Of a stretch of DNA of 64,000 nucleotides, positions 32,640 through 42,526 are shown one piece after another. This stretch comes from Aedes albopictus (Eukaryota; Arthropoda; Insecta; Diptera; Culicidae). The notes beneath the pieces were generated by a model. The model was not told the origin of the DNA. It ran no database searches and saw only the letters and a list, made by a program, of their open reading frames with translations. Within the stretch, counting starts at the first letter, position 1. Each line of letters opens with the position of its first letter. A program made the translations under genes and the position numbers. The stretch lies in contig NC_085137.1 in the NCBI RefSeq assembly GCF_035046485.1, positions 13,917,346-13,981,345 of the forward strand. Reading direction: 5' to 3'.

Positions 32640-34540
32640 ATAGTCCAAATTAGTTTCAATGCAGAGGTCGTTGGAATTAGAATATATTTTCCGCATCGTA
32701 TTTAATTTTTTAAGAACACGGAACTGCTTGATATCTGTTGCGATCATAGTAGCTCTGTAATTCGCGTCGCTATGGACTTGTTATTAGTTTCTAAGGTAGT
32801 CAATAAAATTTTCATTCCATTGCTAGTACTCAACGAAGTCAGTCGTTTTACTAGTAGCTCTGCTATAGGTTACGAGCCCAGCAAGAGGACCGTAGCCGGA
32901 ATCCGGAATTAGTCTTCAAGATTTTTTCAACCTCAAGAAACCTGAAGCAGTAAACCCGAAGTAGAAATGTCGCTGAATCACGTTGCTGCCGGAAGTGGAG
33001 GAAACGAAAGAACCGCAGCCGAAGCAAGAAGCGCTCGAGTTGGCGGAGGTTCCGTGGCGCTGCCGGCCATCGAGAAGCTACGCGGCAGGGAGAACTACAC
33101 GACATGGGCGTTCGCGATGCGGATGATTCTCATTCGCGAAGGATGCTGGGAAGCCGTGAGTGCCGAAACCGTCGAAGCTCAAGCGTTGGTGCCGGAGGAC
33201 CTGAAGCAACGGGCGCTCGCTACCATCTGTTTGAGCCTGGAAAGCTTCAATTACAGCTTGGTGTTGGATGCGGCCGATGCGCGAGCCGCCTGGAAGAAGC
33301 TCGAATCAGCCTTTCAGGACAGCGGCCTGACACGGAAAATCGGGTTGCTAAGGAAGTTCACTTCGATACGCCTCGTGAACTGTCAAACCGTCGAAGCCTA
33401 CGTTGATGAGCTGATGAGCACAAGCCACAAGTTAGCCTCGGTGGGGTTCAAGGTGGACGATTCCTGGTTGGCGGCCATGCTACTGATGGGGTTACCGGAA
33501 CATTATGAGCCTATGATAATGGGCCTCGAGGCGTCCGGTATCGCCCTGACGGCGGATGCAGTCAAATCGAAAATTTTGCAAGACGTCAAGATCGAGCAGG
33601 GTCCGACCAGTTGCAGCAACGAAGGTGCGCTGTACAGCCAGCAAGGTTCCAGGAGATGCAAGCCAGCGGCGGGTAAGTCAAAAAGTGACGAGAAGACCTG
33701 CTTCAATTGCAACAAGACTGGCCATTTTGCTGCTAAGTGCCCGGAGAAGCAACCGTCGAAGAAATCGAGCAAGCACAAGGGTCTTTGTTCCATTTTTGCC
33801 ATGGGTGACGTCAGCGCGGCAGAATGGTATTTTGACTCGGGCGCCACGTGTCACATGGCGCGGCCGGATCAGAAGTTCGTCGAGGAAGCCCCGGTAAAGC
33901 ACACCGTTGGAACGGCGAACAATACCAGCATGCAAGCCGTAGCGAAGGGTTCCGTCGTATTGGACAGCACCGATGGACGAATTGATGTCAGCGGAGTGCT
34001 GAAAATCCCGGATCTGGCAACGAATTTGTTATCGGTGAGTGCTATCTGTAAGAAAGGGAAGACCGTTATTTTCACGAAGGACAAATGCGAAGTTCTGGAT
34101 GAAAGCGGCGATCTGGTTGTCAGCGGAGTCGAGGAAGGTGGCTTGTACAGAGTCAATCGCTCGGAGCAGTCGTTCTTGGCGGGCGGCATCGAGCTCTGGC
34201 ATCGACGGCTTGGGCATCTGCACGAAGGTGGCCTGAAGAAGCTGAAGCGGATTGCAAACGGAATCGATTTCCAAGGAGGATCGTTGGCGGGTTGCGTTGC
34301 CTGTCTGGAGGGCAAACACGCGAGGCGGCCGTTCCCGAGAAGCACGTCTAAGTCGGAAGAACTGCTGGAGTTGGTACACTCCGACCTCTGCGGACCAGTG
34401 GAGGTTTCGTCGCTAGGTGGAAGCCGCTACTTTATGACGTTTCTGGATGATGCGAGCAAGCGGGTAGCGGTTTATTTTCTGAAGAGCAAAAATCAAGCCC
34501 TTGAAGCGTTCAAATCGTTCAAGGCTAGAGCGGAGAGGCA
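32640..34540 (+). mobile_element. Ty1/copia retrotransposon, 5' part only
   Basis: A probable LTR end region (about 32660-32866) holds the polyadenylation signal AATAAA (32802-32807). It is followed by GGTTACGAGCCCAGC (32868-32882), which resembles the copia-type primer site complementary to the internal part of initiator Met tRNA. Coding begins at 32967. The element breaks off at about 34540 inside integrase, and no RT, RNase H or right LTR is present. The LTR left border is not fixed. Confidence 0.75.
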
Positions 34541-34598
34541 AATATCCACCAGGTCAAGCAATCTGGAATGGTTGCTAAGATACACACTAAATCACTGA
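32967..34598 (+). pseudogene. copia gag-protease-partial integrase polyprotein
   Basis: The frame starts with a Met in good position 85 bp after the primer site. Residues 30-210 match a copia-type gag (LRGRENYTTWAFAMRMIL, LLMGLPEHYEPMI). A CCHC zinc knuckle, CFNCNKTGHFAAKC, lies at about 245-258. The retroviral-type aspartic protease motif DSGATCH is at 290-296. A GAG-pre-integrase domain (ELWHRRLGHLHEGGLKKLKR to CLEGKHARRPF) lies at about 404-458. The integrase core begins with ELVHSDLCGPVEV and ends shortly after TFLDDASKRVAVYFL. The last 18 or so residues, to the stop at 34598, are unrelated sequence. Copia polyproteins usually run 1300-1450 residues, so about 60 percent is missing. Within the retained 540 codons there is no stop or frameshift, which suggests a fairly recent truncation. 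Confidence 0.85.
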
Positions 34599-34758
34599 AA
34601 AGTATTTTCATCCATATGCGATATATGGATATTTAAACTTGGGCACGACTCGAAATTCGATCAAAACAAAATACTTCCTTGAATTAAGTAGACGAAGTGT
34701 ATTTTGCCTGAATTGTGATCCTAATCCATCGCATTCAAAATCGCAGTTTATTGGTATT
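34541..34758. other. Target sequence left of the BEL element
   Basis: Unique-looking AT-rich DNA between the broken copia copy and the BEL LTR. The last 5 bp, GTATT (34754-34758), form the left half of the BEL target-site duplication. Confidence 0.6.
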
Positions 34759-35263
34759 TGGCGATGGCGCAGGGGAGCAGCGGATAAATTCTTCGGTAAG
34801 TACCTTCCTTTTCTTCCAGGTTCGTATCACTGAGCACCATAGGCGACGGCGGCGACAAATATCAACGCTTCGATCGGTGAGTAACTACACTTTCTTTATT
34901 AGTTCAACGTTAATTTACTAGTTCATCACTATATTTCACTTTCTACATCAACTATAATTCACTTTGCTATCACTCTACTAAATCTAACTTCGTAAACAAA
35001 TTACATTACTGACGTTTCTTCTATGCACCTTTCCCTGTCAGATAGGAAAAAAAAGAGAGCAACATGACGTCTTGACGGTCCTTTTATAGCCACCGCAGGG
35101 CGGAAATTATTCTGTCTCCATATTGCTCAATATTACTACATTCATTCTTTTACGTCTCGAACTTTCGATACTATATGTCAATCTGCTATAAATTATTCTC
35201 CTTTTTTAAGATGTGCGACGAATCACGTTCAGATGGCGCAGGGTTCCCGTCGTGCATCGACCA
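34759..35263 (-). repeat. BEL 3' LTR (left copy)
   Basis: 505-bp LTR, the 3' LTR because the element runs on the minus strand. It matches the copy at 41161-41665 over its whole length. A minus-strand TATAAAAG lies at 35081-35088. Confidence 0.95.
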
Positions 35264-35493
35264 TGCTGGCCCCTTCAGAAATGCAATTTCTGACAACTGC
35301 TAAAACGATGGTTGTTTGTCCCTTTGGCCTCGCGGTCGGTCGTCGTGGATTGACAGTTGTAAACATCACGAAGAAGAAAACATCGTCGATAGCTGGCAGG
35401 AAAACAACAACAGAAGACCCGGTAGCGGGTTTTTGGAAGATAAATTGAAACTGGACAGGTGCTTACCTGAGCCAGGCATAAATTTGCCTTGTA

Positions 35494-38400
35494 TTACGTC
35501 GTTTCAGCGGTCTCCAAGTTTTCCTGGATGGTGTCGATGCCCGAAGATGGAAATTTTGGATGCTCTCCCTCCGTCGACGAATTGGTTGGCACAGGCAGCA
35601 GGCAAATTTTAGATACTGGACGAGTGTATATCCCATCGGCAGTTCGCACTGTCACGACTCTGGTGATTCCGTCTGGTCCAGGGTGGAGTTCCATGATGCG
35701 AGCAGTAGGCCAGTGCATTGGTGGACAGTTTTCTTGGCGTATAATCACTAATCTGCCCCTTTCGATAGCAACAGGAGGCTGGCACCATTTGGTACGAGGC
35801 TGAAGTGACGATAAATACTCTGTGTTCCATCGCTTCCAGACGTCCTGAAAGATTTTTTGCGTTTGTTGCCAACGTTGAAGCCTGTTGAACGGAATAGCTG
35901 ATACATCTTCGTCTGGAACTGCCTTCAAGGGTGATCCAATCAGAAAGTGGCCTGGTGTAAGCGGTTGCAAATCTGTCGGGTCGTCACTAATCGGAATAAT
36001 GGGCCTCGAATTGAGACAGCACTCTATTTGGGTGAGAAGGGTCTCCATGTCATCGTAGTCTAATTTGTGCGGCCCCAGGACCCGGAACAGATGCTTTTGA
36101 GCCGATGCAATCGCCGACTCCCATAATCCCCCGAAATGGGAGGCTTTTGGTGGATTAAAGTGCCATTTAATGTCGTTGCTGGTGCACTCTAGGGCGAACG
36201 CTTGCCTATATTCATTGCTGCTTAGCAATTTTCGTAGTTCATTCGAGGCACCGACAAAATTTCGTCCGTTGTCACTATAGATTTGAGAGCAAAGTCCACG
36301 TCGTGAAGTGAATCGTCGAAAGGCCTGCATGAACTTCGCGGTCGTTAGATCCACAACTAATTCTATGTGTACGGCCTTGGTACAAAAGCATACAAATACT
36401 GCTACGTATGCCTTTCTTGCAGCGGATCGTCTAGTCACGGGTCGTAGATGCAATGGTCCCCAGTAGTCAACTCCTGTTACTCCAAACGGCCGGGCTGCAG
36501 TAACTCGAGTGGAAGGTAGGTCGGCCATGAATTGCTCCACTCTTTTTGGATGAGCTCTGAAGCAAGCGATGCAAGTGTGGACAACCTTCCTGGCCAAACT
36601 CCTGGCCCCTATTATCCAGTACCGATCACGAAGAAGAGTCAGAAGAAGCTGTGGTTGCGCATGCAAATTTCGGTCATGCACTTGTTTGACCAGGAGGTGC
36701 GAGTATGGATGATGAGCTGGTAGTAGAATTTGATGCTTGCTGTCAAACGGCTGCAATGCGTGTGTTAGTCGTCCTCCGATCCGGATGATTCCTTCGTCTG
36801 ACATGAATGGGTTGAACCAACGCAGCTTTGACTTTGTGGAAAGTGGTCGTTTTTCGCTTAGCTGTTTCCACTCGACTGAGAACGCTTGTTGTTGGATGAG
36901 TGCGATGAGAGTGGCCTCCGATACCTTGATTTCTTCTGAAGAAAGGAATGTTTCGTCTGTGATGGTAACCTTTCGTGATCTCTTACGACAGTTTCGAAGA
37001 AAGCGGTTGCAGTAGGCCGTTATGCGCAACATGCGCTGGTAATTCGAAAACCTTGCCACAAGTTCATCGATGAAAGACCGCTCGTGATCGTGATGGACGT
37101 TCAAAGCTACTGCTGGTGCCCTACGGGCTTCTCGAGAAATCGTGGGAGAATGTAGATCAGCATTGAATTCGGTTGGCCACTGATTAGGTGTCCATTGTAG
37201 CCAAGTCGGCCCGGTCCACCACAGAGTGCAGTTGAGAAGTGCTTCTGGCGTTGCGCCACGCGAAAGGATGTCTGCTGGATTTTCCTTCCCGGCGATATGA
37301 TTCCAGGTGCAGTCTTTGGTGGCCAACTGTATTTTAGACACTCTGTTCGCCACAAACGTCGTCCAAGTTGATGGAGTACATTTCAGCCAGCTGAGGACGG
37401 TAGTGGAGTCCACCCAGAAAAACGTTTCCATTCGAGATCGCATGGAAGCGCTAATTTTCTGGTAGAGCTCCGCAGCAAGGAGAGCCCCACACAGTTCGAG
37501 CCGTGGAATACTCTGTTGTTTGATTGGGGCGACCTTCGATTTCGAGGTGAGTAACGCACTTTTTACGAGGCCATTTGGATCTGTAGATCTAATGTAAGCA
37601 CACGCACCGTATGCTTTTTCTGATGAGTCGGAGAAGATGTGTAGTTGCACAGTTTCGGGTGCTTGGCAAGTGATTAGACGATCGATCCGTAGTTCGTTGA
37701 GCAGGGGAAGTTGGTCCTCATACTGTAACCAGCGCTCTTGTAGAGAAGATGGAAGCTCCTTATCCCATCCCCAAGGCCTTCCGCTGTCCTGAAGTAACCA
37801 GAGTGACTGCATGAACAGTTTTGCTGTGGTCACCACAGGGCCTACTAATCCCAGCGGATCAAATAGGCGTGCGATGTAGGAAAGGGCCGTCCGTTTCGTA
37901 AGCGTTTCATCCTTCAGTGTCCCTGGAAGTTGAACCTTGTATCGTAGACAATCGGTTTGTGGCTCCCAGTGTAAACCGAGTGTTTTTATGCACTGATCAC
38001 GATCGAGATCCACCGAGGGTTGCATAGCGAGATTTTCAGGCGAAACATCGGCAATGGCATCGGGTTCATTTGATGCCCATTTGCGCAATTGGAAACCTCC
38101 CCTATTCAATAGTGAATCCAACTGCTTACGACGAATCCTGGCTTCCTCGGTCGAATTTGCTCCAGAAATCAAATCGTCGACGTAGAAATCGTTGATCAGT
38201 ATTTCGGCTGCTTCCGGAAATTCTGTGCGTTCATCATCTGCTAGTTGCTTTAGGACCCGTGTTGCCAAGAAGGGGGCACTAGCTGTGCCATATGTTACAG
38301 TTTTTAATTCATAGGTATCCAACGGAGCATCATTCGATGACCTCCAAACGATTCGCTGTAGCGGCGTGTCGAGGGGGTCCACTAAAATTTGGCGAAACAT

Positions 38401-40812
38401 TTGCTTAATATCCGCAATAATCATTATTCGATGCATCCGTGAGCGCATAAGGATCGAACGAAGATCCTGTTGCAGTGTTGGCCCAACCATCAACGCATCA
38501 TTTAGAGATGATCCAGTCGAAGTCCTACAGGAGGCATCGAAAACAACACGCATCTTGGTTGTCGTGCTGTCTTCGCGGATTACGGCGTGATGGGGGAGAT
38601 GATAAACCCTTTCACGTGGCTGTTGGTAGTCCACGATGCGTGTCATATGTCCAAGTGAAAGGTATTCGTTCATGAACAAGGAATATTGTTCCTGTAGATT
38701 TGCATCTGTAGCGAATCTGGATTCGAGCATTCGAAATCGCCGAGTAGCTGTTCGACGGTTGTTGTCTAGATTATCGAGAATATTTTCTTTCACCGGTAGG
38801 CGAACTATGTATCGTCCATCTTCGCTGCGCTTAGTGGTTTTCTGGAAATGTTCCTCACATGCTACTTCCTCCACCGAGAGACAGGACGTTGTGGCGCCTT
38901 CCTCCATAGACCAAAAGCTCTCCATAAGCTGATGCAGATCGGTGACTAAGGCCAAGTTTGCTGCTATTGGGGTTGATGTATTAGTGGCCACGCTGCTTCC
39001 CGTGACTATCCATCCAAAAACGGAGTTTACGAGGACCGGAAGGTTAATGCCAAGGTCGATTCGGCCACTCATACTGAAAAGATCGAAAAATAGCTCTGCA
39101 CCCAAAACGATGTCGATGGAACTAGTCTTGTAGAATGCCGGATCTGCCAACTGGATTTCTGAAGGAATCTTCCACGTCGAGACGTCGAGCGACGATGATG
39201 GCAGGTCCATGGTCACCTTCGGCATAACGAGAAGTTCAACCGAAGCGGTATATTCATTAATCCTTGAGCGAATGGTAGTTAGCAGCATGCTACGGACATG
39301 TGCTTTTGATTGACCAATCCCAGAGATGGGCAGATGTACTTTTCTGCGTCGTGCTTTGATTAGTTGCGAAAACGATTCTGTTACGAATGAACATTCGCTA
39401 CCGGAGTCTAGTAGTGCTCTGGCTGGGAACTCCCTCCCGCTGTCATCAACTACGATTATTATGGCTGTCGCAAGAAGAACTCGTTTTGGTGTTGCTCCTA
39501 CAGCGGCGTGGCCGGAAATTTCGAGTGTTGCTGAGACCGATGCTGACGGTGGACTGGCTGCGGACTGAACAGAGGTGTCCGCTGGGGGAGATGCCTCTGC
39601 AGCCTTGGATTTGCTTGAATCGCATTCGGACTGTGGGCAGATTTGTGTGTGGTGATGACCTCTGCACCTTCGGCAGGTACTAGATGACGGACACTCCTTG
39701 GCCGGGTGGCCTTTCCGGAGACAATTTCTGCAAAGCTGATGACGGCGGATTTCCTTCTCCTTCTCTTCGATGTTCATCTTGGAAAATTTATTGCACTGGT
39801 ACAACGGATGACTGTCCGGGCATACTAGGCATTTCCTAGAGTTGATGTGAGTCACCGCGTGACTGGAAAGTGGCCTTGATTGCGGTTTCTTTGCTGGTAT
39901 GGATGACGACACTTCCGTTGCCTTGCCGATAGTTTGCAGGACGGTAACGCGGCGTTGAATAAACGAAGTGAGGTCCTGAAACGTTACAGCCTGCTGAGTA
40001 GCGCAGTATTCTTCCCAATCTCTTCGTGTGACGGAGTCAAGTCGAATGCTTAACATTCGAATGAGAATAAGGTCCCAACACTCCGTCCTTTCGCCGAGCT
40101 GCTTAAGTATCTTCACATTTGCTTCAAACTTTTCCACTAATGAATGAAGCTCGGTGGCCGACTCTCGTCTAATTGGTGCAAATTCGAAGAGGGAATCAAC
40201 GTATGACTGCTTTAGCCGAATCGGATTCTGATAGTGGTCCAACAAGAGATTCCAGGCGACCATGTAGTTGTTGGCCGAGATTGCGATCGTCTGCACGAGT
40301 TTCAGAGCTTCCCCGGTGAGCGAAGAGCGAAGATAATAAAACTTCTGAATATTTGAAAGCTCGTGCGACGAGTGGACCAAAGATATAAAAAGATCGTGGA
40401 AGTTTAACCAGCGATCTAGGGTACCGTCAAACACAGGCAGTTTGATGTCCGGCAGGCGCACGTGGGACGTGGTGGAAAAGGGTTGCGATTGAGAACTCGA
40501 CGGTGTTGTTGGCGTAGATGTAGGTTTACTGACGGATAGAAGGAACCCCTTGGCCTTGAAATAAGAGGTCTCGAAAGCGATACTATCTTGCAAATGCGCT
40601 TCTACGTTGGTGTCGTCGAGTGTTTCGAGCTCTCCTTGGACGGCATTGAAATCATTCCAAATCGAGACTAGATGTTCCAACCTAACGGGCACTTCATAGC
40701 AGTCCGTCTCTTCTTCGTATCCGTCCACGAATTTCACAACGAGTTGGAATGACGTCAGCAGACTTTTCTGCCTCGTCTTCAGCGACTTGATGCGTCGTTC
40801 CGTCGATGACAT
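35494..40812 (-). CDS. BEL/Pao gag-pol polyprotein, 1772 aa
   Basis: Single polyprotein for reverse transcription and integration. The start Met (SSTERRIKSLK follows) is the first in the frame, 348 bp inside the 5' LTR. Domains in order: gag with the LPDIKLPVFDG region (about 120-290); three zinc knuckles, CLVCPDSHPLYQC (328-340), CRNCLRKGHPAKEC (361-374) and CRRCRGHHHTQIC (380-392); aspartic protease DSGS (469-472); reverse transcriptase with D801 and the YVDD box (877-880); RNase H with D1062, E1106 and D1135; integrase zinc domain H1379, H1384, C1414, C1417; and integrase catalytic D1449, D1514 and E1565. These residues are as expected for BEL/Pao. Length is typical for the family. There is no stop or frameshift. 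The protein would act in cytoplasmic particles and then in the nucleus. Expression would come from the 5' LTR. Confidence 0.95.
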   Translation of the reverse strand: MSSTERRIKSLKTRQKSLLTSFQLVVKFVDGYEEETDCYEVPVRLEHLVSIWNDFNAVQGELETLDDTNVEAHLQDSIAFETSYFKAKGFLLSVSKPTSTPTTPSSSQSQPFSTTSHVRLPDIKLPVFDGTLDRWLNFHDLFISLVHSSHELSNIQKFYYLRSSLTGEALKLVQTIAISANNYMVAWNLLLDHYQNPIRLKQSYVDSLFEFAPIRRESATELHSLVEKFEANVKILKQLGERTECWDLILIRMLSIRLDSVTRRDWEEYCATQQAVTFQDLTSFIQRRVTVLQTIGKATEVSSSIPAKKPQSRPLSSHAVTHINSRKCLVCPDSHPLYQCNKFSKMNIEEKEKEIRRHQLCRNCLRKGHPAKECPSSSTCRRCRGHHHTQICPQSECDSSKSKAAEASPPADTSVQSAASPPSASVSATLEISGHAAVGATPKRVLLATAIIIVVDDSGREFPARALLDSGSECSFVTESFSQLIKARRRKVHLPISGIGQSKAHVRSMLLTTIRSRINEYTASVELLVMPKVTMDLPSSSLDVSTWKIPSEIQLADPAFYKTSSIDIVLGAELFFDLFSMSGRIDLGINLPVLVNSVFGWIVTGSSVATNTSTPIAANLALVTDLHQLMESFWSMEEGATTSCLSVEEVACEEHFQKTTKRSEDGRYIVRLPVKENILDNLDNNRRTATRRFRMLESRFATDANLQEQYSLFMNEYLSLGHMTRIVDYQQPRERVYHLPHHAVIREDSTTTKMRVVFDASCRTSTGSSLNDALMVGPTLQQDLRSILMRSRMHRIMIIADIKQMFRQILVDPLDTPLQRIVWRSSNDAPLDTYELKTVTYGTASAPFLATRVLKQLADDERTEFPEAAEILINDFYVDDLISGANSTEEARIRRKQLDSLLNRGGFQLRKWASNEPDAIADVSPENLAMQPSVDLDRDQCIKTLGLHWEPQTDCLRYKVQLPGTLKDETLTKRTALSYIARLFDPLGLVGPVVTTAKLFMQSLWLLQDSGRPWGWDKELPSSLQERWLQYEDQLPLLNELRIDRLITCQAPETVQLHIFSDSSEKAYGACAYIRSTDPNGLVKSALLTSKSKVAPIKQQSIPRLELCGALLAAELYQKISASMRSRMETFFWVDSTTVLSWLKCTPSTWTTFVANRVSKIQLATKDCTWNHIAGKENPADILSRGATPEALLNCTLWWTGPTWLQWTPNQWPTEFNADLHSPTISREARRAPAVALNVHHDHERSFIDELVARFSNYQRMLRITAYCNRFLRNCRKRSRKVTITDETFLSSEEIKVSEATLIALIQQQAFSVEWKQLSEKRPLSTKSKLRWFNPFMSDEGIIRIGGRLTHALQPFDSKHQILLPAHHPYSHLLVKQVHDRNLHAQPQLLLTLLRDRYWIIGARSLARKVVHTCIACFRAHPKRVEQFMADLPSTRVTAARPFGVTGVDYWGPLHLRPVTRRSAARKAYVAVFVCFCTKAVHIELVVDLTTAKFMQAFRRFTSRRGLCSQIYSDNGRNFVGASNELRKLLSSNEYRQAFALECTSNDIKWHFNPPKASHFGGLWESAIASAQKHLFRVLGPHKLDYDDMETLLTQIECCLNSRPIIPISDDPTDLQPLTPGHFLIGSPLKAVPDEDVSAIPFNRLQRWQQTQKIFQDVWKRWNTEYLSSLQPRTKWCQPPVAIERGRLVIIRQENCPPMHWPTARIMELHPGPDGITRVVTVRTADGIYTRPVSKICLLPVPTNSSTEGEHPKFPSSGIDTIQENLETAETT

Positions 40813-41141
40813 GGCGACAAAAGGCGAAGGCTATCTGGAATACGTAAGACCGCGTAGACCGAGAGGAGCGATGTAAACTGTATGGAATTATAATTACCTA
40901 TTAAAGGCAATGCAAGTGCCTTGTATGACTCGAATAGAGGTAGATGTAGCCACAGACAGATGAAATAGCTATCGCTGTAAGCTTTGATTCCGTAGGGTAT
41001 CGTGGAGTGTTGAACGGACTCGTAGTTCCCACCAGATCGTGGCACGTGGTTTGACTTTGAAGAGTTGAAGGGCTGATGACTTTACGGTGTAGGAGGACGC
41101 AGTATTAACCGGAGCTGGCGAATAACCGGAGTTCGACGGTT

Positions 41142-41159
41142 ATCCGGTTCGAAGGACCA
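41142..41159 (-). other. BEL primer-binding site, tRNA-Tyr-like
   Basis: The plus strand reads ATCCGGTTCGAAGGACCA, identical except for one base to the 3' end (with CCA) of an insect tRNA-Tyr. It lies one base from the 5' LTR, the usual place for priming minus-strand DNA synthesis. The tRNA identity rests on remembered tRNA-Tyr sequence and should be confirmed against the host tRNA set. Confidence 0.65.
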
Positions 41160-41160
41160 A

Positions 41161-41665
41161 TGGCGATGGCGCAGGGGAGCAGCGGATAAATTCTTCGGTA
41201 AGTACCTTCCTTTTCTTCCAGGTTCGTATCACTGAGCACCATAGGCGACGGCGGCGACAAATATCAACGCTTCGATCGGTGAGTAACTACACTTTCTTTA
41301 TTAGTTCAACGTTAATTTACTAGTTCATCACTATATTTCACTTTCTACATCAACTATAATTCACTTTGCTATCACTCTACTAAATCTAACTTCGTAAACA
41401 AATTACATTACTGACGTTTCTTCTATGCACCTTTCCCTGTCAGATAGGAAAAAAAAGAGAGCAACATGACGTCTTGACGGTCCTTTTATAGCCACCGCAG
41501 GGCGGAAATTATTCTGTCTCCATATTGCTCAATATTACTACATTCATTCTTTTACGTCTCGAACTTTCGATACTATATGTCAATCTGCTATAAATTATTC
41601 TCCTTTTTTAAGATGTGCGACGAATCACGTTCAGATGGCGCAGGGTTCCCGTCGTGCATCGACCA
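41161..41665 (-). repeat. BEL 5' LTR (right copy)
   Basis: 505-bp 5' LTR in element orientation. It carries the presumed promoter (TATAAAAG on the minus strand at 41483-41490). Confidence 0.95.
41483..41490 (-). promoter_or_regulatory. TATA box of the BEL 5' LTR
   Basis: TATAAAAG on the minus strand in GC-flanked context (GGC left, GACCG right), about 320 bp before the LTR inner end. Transcription would start about 25-30 bp downstream and run leftwards through the polyprotein. Confidence 0.55.
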
Positions 41666-41670
41666 GTATT

Positions 41671-42189
41671 TAAACATGATTATGAAAGTAACTTTTGATG
41701 TCAAATGTTACAATAAACTTTGTTCATTTTCATAAGCGATAATTCAGAACATTACATTTATTTGGAAACGTTTTTCCTTAAAATACTCATGTTGACCTCA
41801 ATGAGTTAACTTTCTTCCTGTTCTCATATCATCTCATTTCATATCAAATCATATCCTAAAATTTCTCGTATAGCTTTCTAGAATCATATTTAGTTGAACC
41901 AGATGTTTGAAATACAATTTTCATCTTCTTCAGTCAGAGACTGAAAAATATATTACCACTAGAAAACGGACGTCACATCTAGTGACCTAGTGGAGAACTA
42001 GTAAAGAAACGTTTTCTCCTACTGGAGCGAAAATCCATCCAATATTCCGAGGCGTACGAAGTATCCGAAAGACTGACGCTTCACGGCATTAACGCATAGA
42101 AGCTTTTTAAATGGATATGAATATGGGCGTGCTTTATGGGATTAGATTAATAAAAAAACCTAAAAGATTTCCACTATATAAGTCAGAGT
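41671..42189. other. Target sequence right of BEL, unassigned
   Basis: AT-rich DNA without recognised repeats, except pyrimidine-rich TCATATCATCTCATTTCATA-type direct repeats near 41825-41860. Confidence 0.3.
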
Positions 42190-42526
42190 TAAGCCTTCGC
42201 GAATATGTATCAATGAAACGGAATGTCGTAATAGGTAGAAATTTTGACTAGTTATTTATCAAAGTTGCTTCTCAGATCTGAAAAAATATTCAGCGGTGCA
42301 CAAAACTGTATTTCAAAGATATTGTATTTCAAATGTGTTTATGATGATTTCTAAAGCTCTTGTCGAACCTTCAAAAATGAATAAAATTCAAACTCATCTC
42401 AAAAAGTTTCTAGGGGTGCTCCAACAAATTTAAAAATGGCATTTTTCTACATTTTCCATGCGCTTTTATGCCCTACTAATGGGGTCTCTGATCACGGCAA
42501 AAGTTTTTTTTTGTCGGACAGTGTAA
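42190..42526 (-). repeat. Tc1-like terminal fragment, inverted copy of 30405-30738
   Basis: Minus-strand sequence begins CACTGTCCGACAAAAAAAAA at about 42526 and follows the 30.4-kb copy to about 42190, with small differences (for example TTCAGTGGTG-type changes near 42290). The two copies are 12 kb apart in opposite orientation. Confidence 0.6.

Larger units (their letters stand above)
34759..41665 (-). mobile_element. Complete BEL/Pao LTR retrotransposon
   Basis: A 6907-bp element with direct LTRs at 34759-35263 and 41161-41665, each 505 bp, starting TG and ending CA and appearing identical by eye. The 5-bp target duplication GTATT lies at 34754-34758 and 41666-41670. A primer site lies next to the 5' LTR (right end), and a purine-rich stretch (GAAGGGG on the minus strand, 35270-35276) lies near the 3' LTR. 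One open frame (35494-40812) fills the interior. LTR identity, the clean duplication and the open frame together indicate a young, possibly autonomous insertion. No envelope gene is present. Confidence 0.95.

Noticed and set aside
33503..34379. Long minus-strand frames (114, 158 and 116 codons) under the copia gene
   Set aside because: Antisense shadows of the GC-rich copia coding region.
35494..40812. Endogenous retrovirus with an envelope gene
   Set aside because: No envelope-like frame follows the integrase; only about 230 bp separate the stop and the 3' LTR.
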